From assembly GCA_964036045.1 (NCBI GenBank), contig OZ038387.1, positions 59,864,604 through 59,928,603 of the forward strand: a stretch of DNA of 64,000 bases. The letters are read 5' to 3'. Below the pieces are notes generated by a model. It worked only from the letters and a program-made list of their open reading frames with translations, made no database searches and was not told where the DNA came from. A program made the position numbers and the translations under genes. Origin of the DNA: Eutreptiella sp. 'Long Island Sound 2002'. Taxonomy: Eukaryota; Euglenozoa; Euglenophyceae; Eutreptiales; Eutreptiaceae. Positions within the stretch are counted from its first letter, which is position 1. Every line of letters begins with the position of its first letter. Of this stretch, positions 21,451 to 31,880 are shown piece by piece.

Positions 21451-23270
21451 CAAACACACTGACCTACCAGGGTACGCCAGGCAAGGCCAGCAACATCTTT
21501 GATTTAGTGATCCAAGTCAGAGATACGATACTTCCATGCGCCTGTAGTCACTGACGAGCAACCCTGGGCGATGAAGTCTGTGAGCCACACTGTGAAACCT
21601 CTCACCGCGTTAGGTCAGTCAGATGCAAAGAATCATGTCAGCTCCGGGACAGCGCAAGTGGAGGAGAGAACACCGAAACAAAAGTAGCTTGTCCTCAGTC
21701 TTGCACTGGGGTGGGACGAGCACCGAGCAATAACCCACGCCGCATACCAGGACGCAGATTCACAAAACGGTCCAATCGTTCTTTTCCCATTGTTGACGTG
21801 GCGGGGGCTGCTTTTCTTTGGTGAAGTGGAAGCACATCTCTCTGCGGAAGCACGCCTCTCTGTGGAAGTACGCCTCTCTGTGGAAAAACGCCTCTCTGAA
21901 CGTAGAGCGCAAGGCAGAGTGAACAGTGCCGAGTGGAATGTCTCCCCGACAGAACAGAGCGCGCGGCAGAGCGATCGGTGCGGATGGGATGTGCCCGGCA
22001 GAAATTTGGAAGGTGCACCCTTAGCTGGTCCATAGAGACAATGCGGAGTCTCCAAATTCTACCCATTTTCCTCCTCAATTTACCTAAGCCATCTACCTAA
22101 CCCCCGGCTTCCTCCAGTTTTCCAAATTGGCGGTGTTCTGAATGTGGGTATATCTGGGCACTGGAGGCAAACATGCTTCTGCACGCGAATATCGGGGCAC
22201 ACAGACGCATAACAGTAAGCAGACTGCCCTGGCGCCGAGCCAGCAAATCTGTGTACAGGAGAGATCCGCCGTCTGAGTGAACACCGCTTTTCAGCACTTG
22301 GCGGGTGACCGCCAGCAATCGCCGCTTGTTGGCCAGCAACCGCCCGATATTGGGTGGTGACCCCGGCATGTTTGGCGAACCACTGGTTGCGGACGCTCCC
22401 CAAAAAAATGGCCCGTTGTGGGCGTGTCAGTGGGTGAGCGCAGCGCCAGGGCTTTTTAGATTGCACACCAATATTGGTCAACACGGTGTAAATGTTGGAT
22501 GCGAAGGGTGTGTGGGCCGTAAATGTGAGTGCAAATTTGAGTGTGAAAGCTCCAACCTTTGATGCAACGATGCCTTCATAGAAATGTATGTTCCGCAGCC
22601 TATCACCATACACCATCCCAGTGCATCCTGCAAAGCCATCTCAGCACCAAGACGATCAGATTGTCACTCCTGTGCGCACTCTCAATCACACACACCCAAT
22701 CTAGCGTGGCTCAAATCGTTCGGCACAAAAATGTTCAAATGCAACTTCTATGCAAATTGTAGATGGCCCAGCGTATATGGTGCCGCGGAAAAATGCACTG
22801 AGAGCTGAGGCATTGCATGCATCTATGGCGGTCAACAGACAGGACGCCGAGTTCCTGCGTAGCCACCCTGATTGGACTATGTAAATTGTGCGCCACAGGA
22901 TTCTAACACAAATGGCGTCTACTCGGAACAGCTTCTGCCTAGCATAGGAAGATGGAGGAGGAGGAGTATGACATGGATTCGCGTGGACTCAAGAAGGCAC
23001 ACAAGGATCGGGCTGGAGCGGCGCTTGGTAGACTTCAGAGGCCGAAGTTCTTTGGAGCTCAGTTGTTAGCCTCTACTTGCTCGCCAAGGGCACACCTTTC
23101 TTTGTTGGAGAGTCCTTGGGATGGATTCTGCCCGGACTGAACAACGGCTCTGTAGAGACGGAGAAGTGGAGGGGAAGGGGGTGGGGCAGAGGGGAGACAG
23201 CTTCAGAAAAGGCGTGATGCACGAAGGCACACGGGCGGTCTTTCACAGCAAAAGAAAAAAACAGCATCGA
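21451..23270. other. No supported gene; includes an 18-bp tandem repeat
   Basis: At 21832-21899 an 18-bp unit (cctctctgtggaagtacg type) is repeated about four times; it can encode hexapeptides on either strand (LSVEVR-like forward). The rest, including a 178-codon minus-strand frame at 22080-22616, shows no recognisable protein or splice structure. Confidence 0.5.
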
Positions 23271-23278
23271 CATCCGTC

Positions 23279-23710
23279 CAGGCCTAGGAAGTATCCATAT
23301 CCGGAGTATCCCAGTATCCAGCAGGCCACGGAAAAATGGGGAAAATGGGGGAAATGAGGAAAAATGAGGGAAAATGGGGGAAAATGGGGGAAAATGGGGG
23401 GAAATGGGGGAAAATGGGGGAAAATGGAGAAAAATGGGGGAAAATGGGAAGTTGTTGCTAATGCATCATGGAAAATGTATGAAACTGTTCCAACAAGAAA
23501 GAAAAATGGAGGAAAATGGTGTAGAAATGGGGGGCAAATGGGTGAAAAATGGGACACGGGCAGGTCCCATTTTTCCCATTTTTCCTAAAGGCAACCTGCT
23601 TCCCCACAGGGCCGTTAATAAAAAACCGAGTATCCAAGTATCCGGATGGAAAAATGGGGAAAATGGAGGTATCCGGAGGTATCCGGAAAACTGGATACTT
23701 CCTAGGCTTG
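23279..23710. mobile_element. Non-autonomous TIR element (MITE-like), about 430 bp
   Basis: gcctaggaagtatcca (23282-23297) is matched exactly in reverse complement at 23692-23707. The match extends outward by 3 bp with one mismatch (CAG/CAA ends). The sequence tccgtc lies directly outside both ends and is a candidate 6-bp target-site duplication. The interior is a (gaaaatgggg)n minisatellite (23331-23560) plus gtatccgg motifs. There is no coding capacity. Confidence 0.7.
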
Positions 23711-24343
23711 TCCGTCACACTGAGCCTGGTGGCTGTGAGGTAACCGGCAGCCGCGGGAGGCTCACTGACGGTTGGTGGATGCGCAGGCGGTCTACCCCTC
23801 CGCGCGCGCACGCGTACCTACAGGACGACGGTGTCTGCCGCTCACCAGCGCCCCGGCGAGGTCTGGCGGCTGTTGATAGTCCGTTCGGCCTTGGAACCGA
23901 ACAGTCAGGTTCAGAGGTTGTTCAGCCTCGTGGCCAGGCAGGGAAGGACACCCAGGCCTGGGACCCTGCTTCTGCGTGAGGCCCTGTCCCAACCCAGACC
24001 CCCCCAAAACTCCCCCCACCCCATCACCACAAACTGGCTGTTCTCTCGCCCTCCTCCAATCAGCAAGCTCTGTCCCAGGGCGGCCTGGAAGGACCTGGTT
24101 TCTTTATTTTTGTACCTTGCGAAAGACCTTCCTCCAGAAGACTGCCCTCTGCCCTTCCAAGTGCTGTCAGTTATGCCGTCAGTTATGCCGTCGGGTATGA
24201 TGTCGGTTTCTCCAGAGGTTTGGGGGGGGGGGGGGTGAGGGAAGGGGTGAGAGGCAGAGACAGCGCTCGGGGATGGGGCAATGCCTAAATATTGGGCCGT
24301 GGATCAGGGAAGGCATGGCCTCCACAGAAAATCCACCTCAAAC

Positions 24344-25362
24344 TCAAACAGAGCACCACTCAGTACCACAAACGCACCAGAGGTACAACCCAACCGCGAC
24401 ACCAACCGCACCAAACGCCAACTCCAACCCTCGGTTCGCCCAGGGGACAGAGGAGGGCGCGCATCCGGTATGGAGGCACACATCCAGTGCAAAGGGGGTG
24501 GGGGGCAGCGCATATGGAGGGCACATACAGGAGGCAGGTGCAAGGGACACCCAGGGAGGGGGCATGTCGCAGGCCAGACGCAGGAGGCCCGCTGCGGTGA
24601 CAAGGGGCATATGGAAGAGTTGTTGTGCGCACACCTGAATTGAAAGAGGAAGACAAGAGCTGCTTGCCTCCTGATGATGGGAATCTACATGGGGAAACTG
24701 GCATCGCCTCTCTTTCAAATGCTGACTGACTGAGCATGGATACTGGTGATGTCGGGGTTGACGACAACTGTAACTCCAGGATGGATGTTGGGGTTGTTCG
24801 TAATGATGGGGTTGGCGAAAATTGCACCTCTGGCGACGAATTCCGTTGTTGCTTGCCTGTACCCCGAGCACATCCGACGGCAAACATGCAGCCCAGATGT
24901 TTGCAGAAACGAACTGCCATGCATGCCCCATTCCCAATCTATTGCACTTCGCTCCCTGACTGCCTGCCTCCATACGGGCTTGGAGCACAACTTGAGAGCT
25001 CTACGTCGCCAACTTCTGTACCTTGAAGCGGCGCTCAGGGTATGCGGGCTTCCCTGCATTCACACACCGCAGTCGCAAAACGCCGGCATCAAGTGGAAAA
25101 AGGTGGCGCACTTCCGCGCGGTGGCGTGAGGCACACAGACCACTGTGATCCTGCTCATCCCTTCCAAATCCCAAAGGCGTGGGCCCAAATGCACACACCG
25201 GTTTGCTCCAAACCATTAGCTGCACTTTGCAGCGGTGTGACCGGGGCAAAATCAGCACACAACTCCTTCCAGTCCAGCAGGTCGTCCTCGTTCTCGTCCC
25301 CAAGGTTGCTCCAATCCGGGATCCAATCATCATCATCCAGGAAATCCCAGATGCACAATATT
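24344..25362 (-). CDS. Candidate multi-exon gene, 3' part, unknown function
   Basis: Four candidate minus-strand exons have agreeing phases: 25199-25362, 25022-25053, 24635-24851 and 24344-24591. Donors read g|gtgtgt, aag|gtacag and cag|gtgtgc; acceptors read tgcag, gcaag and cgcag. The first exon encodes an acidic, Trp-rich stretch (FLDDDDWIPDWSNLGDENED). The third is Ser/Thr/Pro-rich (QQRNSSPEVQFSPTPS). The last ends in a hydrophobic segment (LAFGAVGVAVGLYLW) before the stop. The 5' end is not located. No family is recognised. The model rests on frame and splice-site reading only, and alternative frames compete. Confidence 0.35.
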
Positions 25363-26800
25363 CTGGAGGGTGGCTGCAAACATGTGGTGACGGGGAAGTG
25401 ATGTTGGTGCACATATTTCGCCCTGCTCGTGCCTTTCGGAGCACAGGGCTGGGCCTTGTGGAGGGGTAATACCGTGTTATGTCAGCAGCAAGATGGCTGC
25501 CTGCCATGATCACGGCATGGTCAGGGGATGGTCATCAAGGGTCACGGCATGGTCACGGGTGGTCACGGGTGGTCACTCACGGCATCGTCAGCGCCGGGCC
25601 CACAATGAATAAACACACCGCCGTCACTTTTCGTGCAAATCAAAGGCTGACGAATTATACAGATACTTTGTGTTGGCCCTTTTGTAGGGTTCACTGCGGG
25701 TCGGCCCTCCTGCCTGTCTTTATTGGTACTTTGATCCGTTTTGGCGCACCTCCTAAGCCCAGAGCAAGTCACTTTGCCCGGGGACTGCTCTCATGATTGG
25801 TCGGATGTCACCAGAACATGCATTTCCAAAACAGCCGGTTGGCAGCTGCTCTTCAGTGTTACAGGAGGAGGGAGCGAGTGTGTCGCACGCGCCCCTCTGC
25901 AGCAATAAACTGGGTGTTTGGGGTGCAATTGCCTGCTGCTCCGGTACATGTGCCATGGGAGGGGTGCACCCGGTACCATATGCCCATTGGGGGAGTGCAC
26001 CCGGTACCATATGTCCCATATGTCCACAAGGGGAGTGTACCCGGTCCACAGTCCACTACATCCCATAAATCGAACCGGGTCTGCAGTTCAGGGGGTTTCA
26101 AGTTCATCTGGCAGCGTTTTGCTTTCGGGTGTTGCCCCCAGCCCAACTCAGAGATCACAATCCTCAGCTGACCACACATCCCAGTTTTGTGCTCCTGAAA
26201 GGGAATCTGTGGGGCAGCCGAGGGCTTTCTCAAGGCCCCCTGCACCACCAAAGCCGCAATCACTGCATGTAGTCCAACAATCCGCAAGTGCTCTGGTTTC
26301 TGCAGTCGCAGACCTGGTGACGCCTCGAGTCAAGAACCATCGCTGGTGGTTCTCGGCTTCGGTAAATTGCATACAAAGTTACGAAGCATCCTCCTCAGTA
26401 TGCGCCAACGGGGAAAAAATTGGTGCCACTGAGAAACGTCCCAGAAACCCTGTTTTTCAGCTTACTAAGAGTGGAGGGGGCAGGGGAGGGCTAGGAACTA
26501 GGAGGAGTAGGGAGGGGTCTGAACCCCCCTCCTCCCCCTCCCCCTCTAAGAGGGTAGCAAGAGACCCTTACCAGAGGGGGCTTGTGACTCTCAGCCATTG
26601 GCTCGTGGGAGCATGGACCAGGCAGTGACCATGCCTCACCGTGTTAAGATCTACAGTGTGACCAGCCCGATACACGGGCCGCCATGTGAACACCCCACGT
26701 GCAATGCATTCACCCCGGCGGTTCCCAGTGAAGCCCTTCCCCGGGTAACAGCCCTGGAGCAACCACACTCAAAGCCAAGTGGCCCCCTCTCACCAACTCT
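25363..26800. other. No supported gene; short tandem repeat at 25957-26050
   Basis: A 24-bp-like unit (ggggagtgcacccggtacca) is present about three times at 25957-26050. A 236-codon plus-strand frame (25918-26628) has a Ser/Gln-rich middle but crosses the tandem repeat and ends in low complexity. I do not call it. Confidence 0.4.
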
Positions 26801-26805
26801 ACGTT

Positions 26806-27184
26806 CCCCAGTGGCTTGGGACCAGCAACGTGAACGACCTATTCCTAAAAACTCAAATCAGTGCGTACACACGGAGGCACCAGCCGGCACACGTACTCGG
26901 CCTTTGTGGCAAACAATCCTCTTCCATGCATTTCTCTGACAACACTTGGCTAATAGTCGCGCACGCGTGCACACGCACAGCATGCTACTGTTTCAGGAGC
27001 AGGCATACCAATGCCTCGTCATTGGTCACAGCATTTTCATCGGGGTCTTCTGCCTGAAGCGAAGAGAAAAGATGATGAGCTTCACTCCATAACCCACAGG
27101 ATCTAATAAGTCCAGTTCGAAGGCGTATCCTCCGACGACATGATGCTTTTGTTTGGGAGGGGGGGGGTGCGAGGGGGCCTCTGG
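26806..27184. repeat. 379-bp segmental duplication, copy 1
   Basis: Nearly identical to 29686-30064 at an exact offset of 2880 bp through its body, with a handful of substitutions (cagccggcac/catccggcac, gcatgc/gcacgc). It begins at ccccagtggcttggg and ends in a G run beside gtgcgaggggg. On the minus strand it holds an exon-like segment: a pyrimidine-rich tract ending cttcag at about 27058, then GCAGAAGACCCCGATG, which reads AEDPDENAVTNDEAL before gtatgc. Confidence 0.95.
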
Positions 27185-28084
27185 GCCGGAGTTCTTCCTC
27201 GCGTAAAATCCATCCCTGCAACCCAAATTGCGACGGACAGTCGCTCTAAACAAGAACACCGGCAGATGTATACCTGCAGAGGCATGGGCAGGGGCAGAGG
27301 CGTGTGCGAGTGTATGGGCGGGATTACCTACAGGCGCCAGGGCAATGGGGTACAGCTAGCAGGCCACGTATGCCTAAACGTCGCTGTGTTCAAAATATGA
27401 TGAATGACGATTGCAGTGGCTCGATGTGCCAAAGCACCACGGCTGCACAGCCCACTGTGACCGAGCTGGCACCCACTTCCATTCTCCCTGGCACACTGCA
27501 CCCCGTTTGGCATCATCATACAACAAGCCAGTGCTACGGTTGTGACTCAACGAGCACTGTTGCAAGCAGTGCAGCGGGCGCGACGCGCACCAGCGCTTGC
27601 AGGCCCGGTGTGGGCCCGGCGCTGCAGGCGGCCATCCTGCCACCGAATCCTTGATAACAAGGGTTTAGCCCCGCTCTCTGCACCACCTCAGCCGCAATCA
27701 CTGCGTGGGTCAGGGTGTAATGGACCGGGGGCGACCGGAGCGTGTGGCACAAAGGCTGGTTGGTCATTGGGACCCGGAGGGTGAGGCAAAACGTCCCTGC
27801 CCTCCGCACCTCCACGTATTCTTCGATTTGGCAGACCTCTGCCGTGATGCGCTCAATTTCCTGCTCCATCCGGTCCATCTCTTGGGCCCCGTTCCCGTTC
27901 CTGTTCTCCTGCCCAACGAAGAATGAATGGTGAGTGGGTGGGCACGTGGGCGGCAGGGCTGTCCTTAAGAGCAAAGAAAAAAAGGTTCGTAACGCCAACA
28001 TAAACGAACGTGCACGGGGACGCTCTCTGCTTCATGGTCAAGACATGAGCAAGACACAAAATCACAGAAACAGAATTGAACAAT

Positions 28085-28346
28085 GGTTGGCAATTGTCGG
28101 TTGTCAGTTGGCGGTTGGTGGCAGTTGGCGGCGGATGGCGGTTGGCAGTTACGGCTTGGTGGCAGTTGGCGGCTGGTGGTTGGTAGTCCTTGGGGGCTGT
28201 CCTTAACCCTAACCCTAACCAAAAAAACAATTGGGGTTCTTTAGCACAGCCCTGGTGGGCGGGTGGGGTAGGGGTCTGGGTGCTCTCACCCCATCCGCAC
28301 CGCGTCTGTCTCCTCAGTGCCACACAGAAAAAGTGCAGGCTGTCCA

Positions 28347-28393
<47 letters not shown>
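28085..28393. repeat. G-rich ggttggcggt repeat, telomeric motif and (CA)n
   Basis: A degenerate ggttggcggt/ggcagttggc minisatellite (28085-28190) runs into ttaaccctaaccctaacc (28204-28221), about three units of CCCTAA. A (CA)n tract of about 45 bp follows at 28349-28393. This is an interstitial telomere-like motif, since non-telomeric sequence continues on both sides. Confidence 0.85.
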
Positions 28394-28396
<3 letters not shown>

Positions 28397-29685
28397 GAGA
28401 ACCGCGAGACAAGAACATAGCAAGAAAAGCGGTTGAAAGAAAACTCCTCAGGAACAGCAGAGCTGTCCTAGACGTCTTTCGGTCTGTTGGTAGAGAATGA
28501 GCAAATGCAGTTCTGGACAGTGGACCTCACCTTCTCCCGCGTTCAGTTCTGCACCGCGCAACAGACCACAAAAACCGCCCGCGGAGGAGCTCGTGCACTA
28601 CCTTTGCCACAGCCTAGATTTATCGTGTGCTGGGTGCCACCACCCCGCCACACACACACAGAAACATTCAGGCATTAGACAGGGGGGATGGGCATGGGCA
28701 GGTCTGGTGCAGGGGCAGGGAGGTCAGAAGTCCAGTGTAACTGTGTGCTGTTGTTTTTGCGGGTGCTGTGTCTGTGGTTGTACCCGTCTTGCCCTGTCAA
28801 CAGCCACGAAGGCCAGAGGGACGACACACACACACACACACACACATTGGCTCACAGATGCGTGCCACGCGCGTCTGTCTTCGGGGACACGTTTGCATGG
28901 AGTAGGAGGGCGGAGAGCGGGCGGAGGCTCCATAAAGGCTCGTTGGGGACTGTGTAGTGCGAGCGGTGTCCAGCGCCAGTCTTTTTGTGGCCTGCTTTTT
29001 TTTGATCGAGGCTGCTTGCGGGGGGGGGGGGGGGCAAATGCAATGTGGGTCGGAGTGGAATGTTCGTCCCACAGCGTCCCATCCCCTGCCCGTTAACAGC
29101 TGACAGGATTTTGCTTTCCTCGGCCGATTTTCAAAGGTGAGGTGGGGGGTGAGACCCCCATTTCAAAGCCTGTGTGCCGGCGTCAAGTGACAGCCCACGG
29201 TCGCTGCGACGCAGAAATACCGTTTTGACGAGCTGACAGATGGAAGTGGGCGAAAGCGCCCACGATCGAGGGGGGGGGATCATCCAACAACAATCCGGAG
29301 CTTCTGGTGTCTGGAGTTGCAGAGCTGGTGACACCCTCTAGCCATACCGCACAGGGAAGTGGCAACATGCATGGAAATCCGAAAGCTGAGGCGCTGTTGA
29401 CAGGGCTCTGCTTGGCCTCTCCTCCGCGTGTTTCCCCAACAACGCTCTGCTTCCAGTCGCACGCGCGCCCGCGTGCGTAGAGGGGACAGACAGAGCAACA
29501 AAGCGGTTGTCTGGGTGTGGTTTTCCTCGTAACGCCGCAGACAACAAAATCTCCAGGCACCTTTCTGTAACAGTGGGAGTATGGCGGACCGTTTGGTGAT
29601 TTTGAGCGGTCCACGTCCCCCAGTGCAGTGCATGGTGCTGCTAGATGCACGACCAGACGTGTGGCATGCGCGTGCGCACACAGCT
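28394..29685. other. No supported gene; (CA)n at 28825-28847
   Basis: Includes a second CA microsatellite and a G12 run near 29020. Overlapping frames of up to 199 codons run through the microsatellite and are not supported. Confidence 0.5.
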
Positions 29686-30064
29686 CCCCAGTGGCTTGGG
29701 ACCAGCAACGTGAACGACCTATTCCTAAAAACTCAAATCAGTGCGTACACACGGAGGCACCATCCGGCACACGTACTCGGCCTTTGTGGCAAACAATCCT
29801 CTTCCATGCATTTCTCTGACAACACTTGGCTAATAGTCGCGCACGCGTGCACACGCACAGCACGCTACTGTTTCAGGAGCAGGCATACCAATGCCTCGTC
29901 ATTGGTCACAGCATTTTCATCGGGGTCTTCTGCCTGAAGCGAAGAGAAAAGATGATGAGCTTCACTCCATAACCCACAGGATCTAATAAGTCCAGTTCGA
30001 AGGCGTATCCTCCGACGACATGATGCTTTTTTGGGGGGGGGGGGGGTGCGAGGGGGTCTCCGGG
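29686..30064. repeat. 379-bp segmental duplication, copy 2
   Basis: See 26806-27184. The minus-strand exon-like segment is preserved here. A third, diverged relative lies just to the right (about 30225-30345): its minus strand reads SLGPDTNWNSLPKKSWTGDE and shares GACGAGGCAT and CTGAAACAG with the duplicated segment. Confidence 0.95.
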
Positions 30065-31077
30065 CACACACACAAACACACATAGGGGCGCACACACACG
30101 GTTGAAGTGATACGTTCCGAACCAGGCCCAGTACAGACCGGCACTTGACGTGTGATAAATCTCGTCAGGCCGACACAACAGTCAAACACACACACGCACA
30201 CACATACACACACAAGCAACAGGGCACGCTGCTGTTTCAGTGGCGGGGATACGGATGCCTCGTCACCGGTCCATGATTTCTTGGGCAATGAATTCCAATT
30301 CGTATCGGGGCCTAGGGACTCTTCCGCTGACGCGTGTGCTCCTGGCAGCAGCCCTCCGCTTTCTGGCTGAGGCACAGAGAAATGTTGAGGTGCATCACAG
30401 ATTTCATTGCACACCGCGGGATAGGGCAGCCTGCCGGGGGGGGGTGTCAGCAGTCCTTCAATCCCACCACTCGGTCGTCTGGGGCTTTGCACGAATCTGT
30501 ACATTCACGTACGCGTCTTCACACTTCATCAGCGTGACCTTACGCCGACCCCTACACCCTGCACCCGCCCCCTCCTCCCCCTCTGCCACTATTCATCCCA
30601 ACAGCACCAGCACCCCAAAGGAAGGGTACTGCCCATAGACTGACACCCGCCTTCTTTGGGTGCACTGCCAAATCGCAAAGGTACTGAAAACAACACACAA
30701 CATACGACACGGGGCTGCCCGACATCCCTTCAAGGGCGTCAGCTTTTACAAGAGCCAGGGACCCGCAACAGTGGGGGCATAGGAGAGCACCCACAAATCC
30801 AGCATCAGGAGGACAGATGGGGAAGAACCATGCCTTAATTGGCAGGGGCTACCCAGCGCTAGCCCGCATGACATCTTTGAGGATCCTGGGACCAGAAGTC
30901 CTATCGCCTTCGGTAAGGCACCTCAAAGAGGCCCCTCTTCCCCCACCTCCTGAGCCTGGAACACAGCCTGACCAACAGATCAGCCGCGGTGCAAAGAACA
31001 CATCCCGATCACAGAATTTCGACTTTTGACCAGCCCATAATTTCGGAACGAAGGTTCCGGGTTCGAATCCCAATGAC
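30065..31077. other. Unassigned; tRNA-B-box-like motif at its right end
   Basis: Contains (CA)-rich tracts at 30068-30215. At 31048-31060 gggttcgaatccc matches a tRNA B box and sits directly before the S1 repeat, so it may be part of a longer S1 head. No A box is obvious upstream. Confidence 0.4.
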
Positions 31078-31880
31078 GGCCCCGCCTGTGTGACATTCCG
31101 TCGGGTTGCTGTTTCTTTACGGGGCCCTGGACAGTCAGCCTTCGTGTGCTGTGTCGGTTCGCTGCTTTCTGTCAGCCGCTGCGGCCTGTGTTCGTGCTGG
31201 TCTCGTGTTCGCATTCGCGGAGCCCAGCAGTTGGCGTACTCGGGTTGTGCTGGCTGGTGCGGGGGTCGTTTCTCTGTTTTTGATGCCCACTCCCCTCCGC
31301 ATTCTGGTCGTCCTCCACCTGCCTCGCTGTGTTTCCGTGGGCATGTGGCCCGTCGGGTTGCTGTTTCTTCACGGGGCCCTGGACAGTCACCCGTTCTTCC
31401 CTTCGCGTGCTGCGTCGGGTCGCTGTCTTCTGACGGCCACTGCGGCCCGGTGTCGCTTCTGCGGTAGCGGATCCCAGTAGTTGGCACACTGGGGTTGTGC
31501 TGGTTGGTGCGGGGGCCGTTTTACGGTTTTTGCTGCCCACTCCCCGCCGCACTCAGGTCGTCCACCACATGCCTCGCCGCGTTTCCGTGTGCGTGCGGCC
31601 CAACACTTCCCCCCCTCCATCCGGCGTCCTGGTGGTCCACCATGTGCCTCCCTGCCACGTTGGCCTGCGCAAGTACCCACCACTCTGCGGGTCGCGCGTG
31701 TGCATGGCGCGCTCCTTGATGGTTGCGGGTGGCGTGCGCTTCGTGGGTGGCGTGCGCTCCCTGGTGGTTGACGCGAGTGGCATGTGCACCTGTGTGGTAT
31801 CCTGGGTGGTTTACGCTGCACGGTGGCCGCGCTGTTGTCCTTGGTTCAGCCCACCCTGTTTTTGTCAAGGGTTCCCCCCC
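31078..31880 (+). repeat. S1 dispersed repeat, copy 2 (internally duplicated)
   Basis: The S1 5' module starts at gtgtgacattccgtcgggttg and restarts 253 bp later at ccgtcgggttgctgtttct, so at least two modules lie in tandem. The right end carries the S1 tail (ccttggttcagcccaccctg) and a C run. Long minus-strand frames here are by-products of the GC-rich repeat. Confidence 0.85.
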
